Source: Acheta domesticus
Taxonomy: Eukaryota > Arthropoda > Insecta > Orthoptera > Gryllidae
Reading direction: 5' to 3'
Assembly (NCBI GenBank): GCA_031308135.1
Contig: JAHLJT010009419.1
Location: 182,668,856 to 182,732,855 of the forward strand
DNA length: 64,000 bases
The first letter of the stretch is position 1; each line of letters opens with the position of its first letter. Position numbers and translations under genes: made by a program. The notes under the pieces are model-generated. The model had not been told where the DNA came from, searched no databases, and saw only the letters and a list, made by a program, of their open reading frames with translations. Positions 56,026 through 64,000 of this stretch are shown piece by piece.

Positions 56026-57759
56026 AAGATGAATGAATAAAACTCAGTATGTTGCAGGTATGTTAACGAAATTCATTACATGATTTTGCAGTGAAAATGA
56101 CTTTCCTTTTTCTGTTCTAAACAAGTTCCTGATTGTCTAAGAGTTTTTTACGAGACATCTAAATGTGCAGTTGACACAAACTTTTGATATAATTTGAAAT
56201 TAAAACAAAAGAAAACGAGTAGGTTCGTCGCAGAAATTTGATAAAAGGAGAAACAGAGGATTTTACTTTCAGGTTAATAAAAATCCCTATTCATTGTGCT
56301 GTGTAGTTGAATTTATCAGATATTCTACTGTTTTGTGATTGTATTTGAGTACCATACAGTGTAAAGAACGTATTCATTTACCTTAAATTTCTGATGATAT
56401 TTTTTCTAACAACTCGTGGTATATTTTGTGAATAATATTGTACATTTCATGTAAAATAATGCAAGTTAGTAATTTCAAGAGTTCTGCAGATTGTTAAATA
56501 ATCAATTAATATTTAATTGAGTGAATATTACATAAACATTAGTAGATAAACATGTAAAAGCAGAATTTATGTATTAAATGACAGCAATATATCTTAAAAA
56601 ATCATTTTTATGCATTCAAATGGTAAACATTTATGTAGGGGAGGAGAAGGGAATTTCGAACATTCAGGGTCTGGGAGCAGGTCACAGGCGCTCCCGGCAC
56701 AGAAATGAAAAATGATTGCCCCCTTGCTGATCCTAGCTGAGTGTCAACACACAATTCGTCACCCCTCGTGCCTAAGAACTTCAACGGGGACACTGTCTTG
56801 TATAAAATCTGCATCTTCAAAAGACGCGCCCATCTCTACAATCGAAATGAGATTTCATCTATGTCAAAGCATAAACATTGCACATCTGCAAATATTTTAT
56901 CAAGAATCGCCTCTGCGATTTTTTTATTTTTATTTTCGACCCCACATTCTCAAGAGTACAGGTAGATGGTTAGATGATTGGAACTGAATCATCTTGAAAC
57001 TGAAAGTTAATCGTGTCCATCCTAACGCCACGGCCAATTTCATAAAGAACTAACACCACGGCAGTAGGATAATTCACTTTCCCACATTTATCAACTCGAC
57101 CACATCCAGATAAAGAACTGAGTTATTTTTCTTAACCATTTACCACATCCACGTGCTGACTGACGCACATCCTATATTTCTCGTTTCCCGGGACCACAAC
57201 TCAGTGTCGATTGTATTTGGTAAACAGATCCGGATGCGGTGTCTGCGTGGGGTGTCTCCCGTCAGAGTTGTTTTTATGCTTTAGTTTTCCGGGTTCCTGT
57301 ATCTTTCTTGCAGCTGGTGTGATCGAATGAATGATCCAAAAGAATGCGCAAATAGATAATAGATATTCTATTGCCAGTGAAATAAATAATATACTTTAAT
57401 AGATTAAGGACGATCATTATTGAAATAAATATTGAAGATATTCAAGGAGTCAATCGAAGGATTAATCATTTTATAGACATTCAGGGTTATAATGAAATCT
57501 ATGTATTTTGCAATAGAAATGGTGAACAATTTCAAATAAATGTTTTCCAGCAAGTGACATCAACCAATCTAAGCGTGACGATCCCTGGCATTTGTCCATC
57601 AATTCACACCTGTATTGAATATGTTGCATATTTCTTATACTGAGAATTCTTTTAGCATTTATTTCAGTCTCCGAAACTGAAAGAGACGGTGCACTGGAGT
57701 CTAAGCATATGAACTTGCAGTAATGTGCAATACTTGCAATAAATTGCTCTCTGCTCTAT
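56026..57759. other. AT-rich non-coding stretch
   Basis: No supported feature in about 1.7 kb. Confidence 0.45.
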
Positions 57760-58012
57760 CTGTAATAAGGGCGAAAAAATCCTTCGGAGGGGAAGCAAAG
57801 CCGGCCGTCCCTTGTTGCAGATTGTAAGCAGCATGAAAAAGATCCTCAAGTCTAAAAGAAGCCTTTGAACAAAATCAAAATCGACAGTTTTTTCGCCCGA
57901 GTGGTACCTGCTTTCTCTGCTAATGGGAGAAAGGAATTTGCGTGATGAGGCGGAAGAGCAGGCCCGATAACCTGAGCTTCGCCACGGAATAAAAGGCGTG
58001 GACAGAGTTAAA
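57760..58012 (+). mobile_element. tRNA-derived SINE-A, copy 2 (head missing)
   Basis: GGGCGAAAAAATCCTTCGGA, GGGGAAGCAAAGCCGGCCGT, GATCCTCAAGTCTAAA, TTTCGCCCGAG, GAGGCGGAAGAGCAGGCCCG and GCCACGGAATAAAAGGCG match SINE-A copy 1 in order. The tRNA part is absent. Confidence 0.8.
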
Positions 58013-58500
58013 TTTCTACGGAACTTCGTTTTGCTCAGCCTTCTGCTCTTGCTGGCCCAGCGTGCGTCTGCGGTAGCAATTTCCCGCGTCGGCGGCGGGG
58101 GCGAGGTCGGCGGCGGTGGCGGCGGCGGCGACGGCCGGGGACGAGCGGGGACGCCAGAGCGCGCGCGAGATTGGGCGGCTTGGAGGCGGTCACTCGCCGC
58201 GGGGGTCAAATGGAATTTCGCACCCTCCGCGCACAGCATCCCTTTCAAGTGCGGGCTGCGGGGGCGGACGCCGCTGCGGCGTGGCGTGGCGGCGGCAGAG
58301 CACAGAAGAGCGGAGCGGGGGAGCGCCACACTTTGCGCCCGCCGGCCGCCCGCCGAGCGGCCCTTGCAGCTGCCTCACCTCCGCGCCGTTGCCTGCTCTG
58401 CCCCTCCCCCCTCTCTCTTTCGCTGTCTCTCTCTCCCTCCCTGCGAGCCCCGCAGCCGCCACTGCTTCTCACCGCTTACCCGGTGGCTGTTGATCGCTGA
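58013..58500. other. CpG island-like patch
   Basis: GC-rich, with GGCGGCGGTGGCGGCGGCGG at about 58108 and pyrimidine runs at 58400-58440. It starts immediately after a SINE. No exon was supported. Confidence 0.4.
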
Positions 58501-59312
58501 CTCCAGGCAACGAAACTTCCAATGCCTGACACACGCTCAGGGAGGAAACGAATTAGAAACTCTTACCCGGCAAACGATTGCACACTTTTTCACAGATTGA
58601 TAAATGCTCTAATAAATAAATTTTCGCTTTCCAAAACCCTAATTCTAATTAAATATCCGTTAATAACAGTGGACTTTTCTGACTTACCCTTCCCCAAGAC
58701 ATTTTAATAATAATAATTTTAATTATTGTTATTAATATTATTAGAATATTATTATTATTAATATCAACATCATCATCGAAGAGCTAGCTGCAATAACAGC
58801 GTTGAGATTTCTGTACTGTTGTTTCTGAAATCCCGTTTTATAGGTCTGAGGTCTGGTTTCTTTGGTGTTGAGAGATAAATTCCGTATTTGCTATTTTGCA
58901 GATCGCAAGAAAGGTAACTAAAGCACCGCTTCAGTTGCAACCAGAGGTTAGGGGTTAGGGTTCAATTTAACAAATTCAATTCAGTTCAATTGAACTCGAT
59001 TCAGTGTCGAAATGTGAACAATCCTTGCAATGGAAAATTTGAAAAACAGTATTCTGATGAAGAATAGCAAATATTGAAGTTCAAAATCAATCTAAAGTAA
59101 TCGAGGCAAAAACATTTTTTTACAGTACTTATGACCATCGATATGATTAGCAACTGATCTGCAGCAATGAAACCTGAGTTAAGGAGATGCAAAAGTATGC
59201 ACATTATCTCTCAGTTATGCATATTTATATCTATTTGCAGTACAGCCAGCCCCTACCAGGATGAGAATCCTTGACGTCAGCTGCTAAGATTGATCGTTTT
59301 CATTATCGTTGA
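58501..59312. other. AT-rich non-coding stretch
   Basis: Contains AAT/ATT-rich low-complexity sequence at 58708-58770. No gene was found. Confidence 0.4.

Positions 59313-59358
<46 letters not shown>
59313..59358. repeat. (ATT)n microsatellite, 3' side of Dong copy 2
   Basis: About 15 units directly adjoining the LINE 3' end, which reads GATATTGATGA on the minus strand. Confidence 0.95.
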
Positions 59359-59360
<2 letters not shown>

Positions 59361-59594
59361 TCAATATCACGACTAAAGAGGTTATGAGTCGGCTCAAAAC
59401 AAATCTACTCCAGGTTGCAACCAGCTACATAAGGAGTAGATCTAGGGACTGACGATGCCTCTACAATACTTTGCGCAAAATGTGGGCTGTTCCAAATAAA
59501 GCGATTTCTTGCACTTCCCAGTCTTTTGATTTACCTGGTACTTTAGCCAAGTTCTTACACAAATTTTGCGGAATAAATCCCAGAGCTCCAATGA
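59359..59594 (-). pseudogene. Dong/R4-like LINE 3' end, copy 2
   Basis: The minus-strand frame VIGALGFIPQNLCKNLAKVP, then KDWEVQEIALFGTAHILRKV to a TAG, matches the extreme C-terminus of the copy at 3591-4268, and the 3' UTR also matches (GTAGCTGGTTGCAACC, TCGTGATATTGA). Only about 235 bp remain, and the break on the 5' side is directly at the (AAT)n array. Confidence 0.88.

Positions 59595-59649
<55 letters not shown>
59595..59649. repeat. (ATT)n microsatellite, 5' side of Dong copy 2
   Basis: About 18 units between the LINE fragment and another sequence ending in the array. Confidence 0.95.
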
Positions 59650-59650
<1 letters not shown>

Positions 59651-59920
59651 TTTCGACGTCCAATCATTTCCAGAACAATTTTGGAGACGTTCCTGAAAGG
59701 GCGGGCCACCAATCGGCGCGATCCACTTCCGCTCTTAGTGCCGGGCATCCTTAGTGCCCCCATCCTCGCACCTGACCCATCCCCATTGACCTAGAAAATC
59801 GCCCACAACGTGAGAATTGGAGGGGATTGATGCTGCGTATAAATGCATGGAGGCGAAGGCGGTGGGTTCCAGTAAGGCACAGGTGTCACATGCCACCACA
59901 TATTCCTTTTGAGCATCTTC
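59650..59920 (-). other. Unidentified sequence running into (AAT)n
   Basis: On the minus strand this ends ATGATTGGACGTCGAAAATA and then (AAT)n, as a retroelement with an AAT tail would. A 62-codon frame (59923-59735) is not recognisable. It could be the 3' end of a further LINE or SINE family. Confidence 0.3.
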
Positions 59921-60529
59921 CAATCCTTATTCATCTATATTCAGCAGCAGTATTTCGCACACACGATTTCATCATAGAGTGGAAAGCAAGGGCACGCCAC
60001 CACTTTTGACATCTACGCAGGAGAGAGGAGAAAATGAAGGAGCCAGCCTCTTTGCCCTTCTACTTGTAGGCTCGCTAACCTTTGAAGGAATCGGCTGAGT
60101 TTACCTCTGAGCTTTGCCTGCTAACATTAGACTGCAATCTTAAGACTTCAATGTAAAATATTTTCATAGTGAAAGGTGAATATGGTTATATTAAATGCCG
60201 GAACAAAATACTGTCAACCTCCTTATTTATTACTGAGTAGCACAAACAGTCATCACGCAGCACCAACGTAATACATTCCGAAAGTGATGAAAACTTAGAC
60301 TTCTTAAGCGAATTTTCAAAATATCAGCACCGATCTCATTATAACAGAGCATAAGCGCCAAATTATTCAGAGGGCATAAATCAGAGAGAAGTGATCTTTT
60401 GTAGTGCTCTCATCCTTTATATCCGTAGTTTACAAATTACATTTACATATTTTAATTCTTGGTTTCAGTAATAATTGGACTATTAAAGTTTATTTGAATG
60501 CTGCATTGTTCATTAAATACTTAAATTTC
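59921..60529. other. AT-rich non-coding stretch
   Basis: Nothing recognised. Confidence 0.4.
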
Positions 60530-60533
60530 AAAA

Positions 60534-60945
60534 GGACGGTGTTATGCAACAACCGGCTAAACGCCATTTTTTGAAAAAAATTAGATATGGACGCCATCAG
60601 TTGCAATGAACCATGTTCTAAGTGAACGCAAACTTTTGGCGCCAAATCTGTAAAAATAGTCTCATAATTAATGAAAAATTTAAACGGCATCAGTCACATC
60701 ATGGATTTTATGTTTCACAATAACCGGCTATAAACCTAGATCTTCAAATCTGCTGTTCTTAATTTCACATTATGCAGTTAAGCGGCATATACTCGTACTC
60801 CACTCATGTTTGTGAAGTTTGGCGCTTCAATGAATTAAATAATTAAATTACAATTTTTAGAGCTGAAAATGTAGTAAAACCTTTGAACACGATTAACTCA
60901 AAACTTGTATGATGTCGCATAGCCGGTTGATGCATAACACCGTCC
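60534..60945 (-). mobile_element. MITE family M2, copy 2
   Basis: 412 bp. The ends are GGACGGTGTTATGCAACAAC and the complementary GTTGATGCATAACACCGTCC. Flanks AAAA (60530-60533) and AAAT (60946-60949) are compatible with a 4-bp duplication with one mismatch. The interior matches copy 1 in reverse complement (CTTGTATGATGTCGCATAGC side, TATAAACCTAGATCTTCAAA block). Confidence 0.88.
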
Positions 60946-61085
60946 AAATGTGTGATTTCACAAATTCAGTACCATATATACATTCTTCTTTTGTTTTACG
61001 ACTGACGTTGGCCGATTTTTACTAAGCGTGTTTCATTCCAACTCCCCGTCGGAAGTCCACTGTCTTTGAGCACGGCCGCGACGAA

Positions 61086-61680
61086 GGTTAGTGTGGAGGA
61101 GGAGAAGGAGGAGGTGGCGGAGGAGGCGGAGGAGGAGGCGGACGTGGCGGAGGAGGAGGAGGCGGAGGAGAAGGAGGAGGAGAAGGAGGAGGAGACGGAG
61201 GAGGAGGCAGAGGAGGCGGAGGAGGTGACGGAGGAGAAGGAGGAGGGAGGAGGCGGAGGAGAAGGAGGAGGGAGGAGGCGGAGGAGGAGACGGTGGAGGT
61301 GGCGGAGGAGGGGGACGAGGAGGAGGAGGGGGAGGAGGAGGCGGAGGAGGAGGGGGAGGGGGGATGAGGCGAAGGATGAGGAGGCGGGGGTGGTGGAGGA
61401 GGGGGAGGGGGAGGAGGAGGAGTAGGAGGAGGCGGAGGAGGAGGAGGCGAAGGAGGAGGCGGAGGAGGAGGCGGAGGAGGAGGCGGAGGAGGAGGCGGAG
61501 GAGGAGGCGGAGGAGGAGGCGGAGGAGGAGGCGGAGGAGGAGGCGGAGGAGGCGGAGGATGAGGAGGACGAGGAGGCGGAGGCTTGTGGCGGAGGAGGAG
61601 GGGGGAGGGGGAGGGTGGGGGAGGAGGAGGAAGAGGAGAAGGGGGGAGGCGGAGGAGGAGGAGGAAAGCGGCGGAGAGGC
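61086..61680 (+). repeat. Purine-rich (GGA/GGC) tract with 12-bp GGCGGAGGAGGA units
   Basis: Nearly 600 bp consist almost only of G and A with regular single Cs on the plus strand. At about 61430-61550 the 12-bp unit GGCGGAGGAGGA repeats about ten times. The frames (Glu-rich, Arg-rich, Pro-rich) are artefacts of composition. The flanking 61681-61880 is GC-rich with GGCGGTGGCGGCGGCGGCGG. Confidence 0.92.
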
Positions 61681-62055
61681 GCAGCGGAGCATCCGGTGGC
61701 GGTGGCGGCGGCGGCGGAGGATCGTCAAAGAAATCCAAACTAAGCGTTTAATGAAGAGCGTGTTGCTGCAACAGCGCTCTTGCAAGGAGAGCGCGCTTTG
61801 TTCCGGCGCTGGGCGGGGCGGGGCGGAGTGGGGCGGGGCGGGCAAGTCCCGGACGGCCGTCGCATTCCAGCGACACCGAGCATCAACGACCAGGGCCCAG
61901 GGGAACCTCGGGATTCCAGCGCTACTTACTTTAGATTTATTGAGAAATACATTTGGTGGGTCTTTTCAGAATAGGAAGGGTCAATATGGGAAACAATATC
62001 ACTGAAAATAAAATTTTTGAAGGACGTTTCGGAGATTACGTGTGCGACAAGTTCT

Positions 62056-64000
62056 TTTTTTTTTTTTTCATTTATTTTCTTCCCGTTCGACTTTCGTCTT
62101 TCGGGGATTTTGACTGGTACAATGCTACATACATGAGTTTATGGGGCCATCCTGAGGCAAATGCGGGTCTCGATTCAACCCTTCACTATTTTTAAAATTT
62201 CTTATTTGAAATACTTGACTAACGGAAGTTTTGCATTTATTATGTGGTAGTGGAGGGAGGGTGTTTATGGGAATGGGGGCAAAGATTTATGATTCAGGGT
62301 GGGCGAAAGAGATCTTTGGGGAATCTGGATCTAATGCGTGAAGGATAATGTGAGTTTTGGCCGAGATTGAATATTGGAGCGTTAGGACATGCGTGGAGGA
62401 GAGAATAATATTTTTGAGAGGTTTGCGAAATGAATTCCGAGAGGAGAGGTACTTGAAGTTCTCGATGGATTTGGGAATTAGAAATAAACCATGGTGCATT
62501 CAAGGTTTGTCTTAAATATTTATTCTGGATTTTCTGTGAAATGGATAGGTTGGTAGGTGCTATGTTGCGCCATATTGGACAAGCATATGTCATTGTAGGT
62601 CTTATAATCGTTTTGTAGATGAGCAGCCCAGTTTCTATGCTAAGGGTGGAATTTTTGTTGATAAAAGGGTATAATTTAAACATTTTTGCACGTGTTTTTT
62701 GGGCGGTTGAAATAATATGCGGTTTCCAAGTTAACCGTTTGTCTAGTAAGACACCTAAGTATTTGACTGGCGAAGAATGAGAAAGCCAGGGAATATCGGT
62801 GTTGTTTATTCGTAAGGGTGCAGGGAAGGGAGGACGTCTGAGTGTGAATATTTTAGATTGTGATTTTAAGGGGTTAATTTTAATTCTCCATTTTTTGGTC
62901 CAATTGGTATAGCTGTGAAGGTAGGATTGTATGTAATCATAGGCTAAATTGATATCAGTATGTGAAGTGAAAATAGCGGTATCATCTGCATAAAGAGCTA
63001 TACTTGCTTCCTGTGGAGTTGGATAGTCTGCTGTAAAAATTGAGAACAATGTTGGTGAAAGAACCGAACCTTGTGGGACACCTGCGAGAATTGGGTGAAG
63101 AGGTGAAATAGTATCATTTACTTTCACTTGAAAATATCTGTCTGTAAGAAAGCTTTGAATTAGTTTCTGCAGATAATCAGGTGTACCAATTTCTCGTAGT
63201 TTGTACATTAGTCCTTGATGCCAAATTCTGTCAAATGCCTGGGAGATGTCTAGAAAGAGAGCTACTGTGTGTTTTTTGTCGTTAAAAACCGTTTACAATA
63301 TGTTCGACAAGTCGCAGCAGTTGATGGGTAGTACAATGATTAGGTCTAAAACCGAACTGGGTGTTGGGAATTGCATTGATTTTTGTCAAGTATGCTTGGA
63401 GTCTTTTTAAAACAAGTTTTTCAAAAATTTTTGCTATAGAAGGGAGAAGACTAATTGGTCTGTAGTTGCTTGGTATTTTGGGGTTTTTCCCTGGTTTGCA
63501 GAATGGTAGTATAACAGCTCGTTTCCATGACGATGGGTAGTATCCTAATCTTAACGATGCATTGAATATTGAAGTTATTATTGCAATTGCTTGTCGAGGA
63601 AGTTCTTTTAATGCTTTGTTAGTGACGTTGTCATACCCGGGTGTTTTTCTAGTCTTGGAAAGTTTAATGGCATTTGCCACTTCTGAAGGAGAAATGAATT
63701 TTATCTTTGTTGGGACAGTGCACATAGGTAGTTTTAAGTGCTCTTCTATTTCTGAATTAAACATGGGATATTCTACGGGGTTTGGGATGAAGACTCCTTC
63801 TAGGTATTCAGCTAAGGCCTTCGCTTTTTCATCGTCTGAGTATACGATCTTACCATTATTCTGTAAAGGTGGTATCTCTATTCGATCTTTTGTTATGCTT
63901 TTGATTGTTCTCCATAGTGGTCTGGTGTTAGGGTGAAGTTGGCTTAGAAATTTATGAAAATTAGAAAATCTAAATTCATCTATTTTTTGTTTGACAATTT
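62056..64000 (-). pseudogene. Jockey-like LINE, ORF2 RT region and 3' end (5' part beyond the window)
   Basis: On the minus strand the frame is open from the right edge to a shift near 63283, then from there to a stop at about 62294. Upstream residues include FHKFLSQLHPNTRPLWRTIK. The RT core shows SEVANAIKLSKTRKTPGYDN, NYRPISLLPSIAKIFEKLVL, FGFRPNHCTTHQLLRLVEHI, then FLTDRYFQVKVNDT, GVPQGSVLSPTLFSIF and the catalytic YADD box. The thumb ends TYACPIW...LNAPWFISNSQIHREL. A one-base gain in a T run (GGTTTTTAACG) at about 63283 shifts the frame, so the copy is inactive unless the base is a sequencing error. The 3' UTR (62293-62071) ends AAAATAAATG with a poly(A) of about 14 at 62057-62070. It would encode endonuclease and RT for cytoplasmic RNP assembly and target-primed integration. 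ORF1 and the endonuclease are not in view. Confidence 0.88.

Noticed and set aside
57998..58600. 200-codon frame starting with a signal-peptide-like stretch (FVLLSLLLLLAQRASA)
   Set aside because: It begins at a GTG in the tail of SINE-A with no ATG, then becomes Gly/Arg/Ala-rich through a CpG island. It is probably chance.
58944..58963. Telomere-like GGTTAGGGGTTAGGGTT
   Set aside because: Fewer than three units, imperfect, and of vertebrate type rather than the TTAGG expected for most insects. No array.
61033..62005. Glu-rich, Arg-rich and Pro-rich frames of 119-270 codons
   Set aside because: All derive from the GGA/GGC tract. No frame has a domain or non-repetitive core.

Overview
This is eukaryotic nuclear DNA, almost certainly from an arthropod and most likely an insect. 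The background is AT-rich non-coding sequence broken every 2-3 kb by short, extremely GC- and CpG-rich patches. There are no operons, no bacterial-type genes and no CRISPR array. Almost every long open frame is either a fragment of a non-LTR retrotransposon or an artefact of stop-free simple repeats. The mobile elements (Dong/R4-like, Jockey-like and I/R1-like LINEs, tRNA-derived SINEs, hAT, Tc1/mariner, Tigger/pogo) fit an insect. The species cannot be named from sequence alone.

The one host coding piece I can support is on the minus strand at about 7973-8502. This GC-rich exon ends in the first part of a PR (SET-like) domain that closely resembles hamlet / PRDM3 (MECOM) / PRDM16, and it stops at a good GAG|GTGAGT donor at the place where vertebrate PRDM3/16 also change exon. 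Most of the window at higher coordinates is therefore probably the large 5' intron and upstream region of this gene. A CpG island at 45.4-45.95 kb holds a possible phase-compatible first coding exon, which is speculative.

Layout. 0-6 kb: a Tc1/mariner-type MITE (515-687), a second MITE family (1630-1858), two copies of a long SINE (about 2.03-2.72 kb), a 5'-truncated Dong/R4-type LINE set in (AAT)n (3.5-4.3 kb), and two more SINEs. 6-9 kb: a MITE, a Jockey-like LINE fragment, the PR-domain exon, and a MITE 62 bp from its acceptor. 9-20 kb: GC patches, a hAT-like element between 80-bp direct repeats, a foldback inverted repeat, a CT-rich minisatellite, a small hAT MITE with 8-bp target duplication, a MITE with 4-bp target duplication, and long-SINE copies. 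20-32 kb: mostly AT-rich intron-like DNA. 32.3-33.6 kb: a MITE next to about 740 bp of nearly perfect GGCGGGC heptamers. 34-42 kb: GC islands, a clear hAT element, and a 1.2-kb higher-order G-rich repeat built on the same heptamer. 43-52 kb: GC islands, a Tigger-like element, a MITE carrying a nested hairpin insertion, and a 110-bp AT-rich tandem repeat. 52.6-64 kb: LINE 3' ends, SINEs, G-rich minisatellites, a second Dong copy in (AAT)n, a second copy of the 4-bp-TSD MITE, a long purine-rich tract, and a Jockey-like LINE running off the right edge.

The mobile elements appear linked. Two SINE families and two LINE 3' ends finish in a similar TAATGACCTA...TTGA.GCGACC tail, which suggests LINE-driven mobilisation. 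Both Dong-like copies lie inside (AAT)n arrays, as expected for a clade known to target TAA repeats. Coordinates of repeat edges were read by eye and may be off by a few bases unless a target-site duplication is given.
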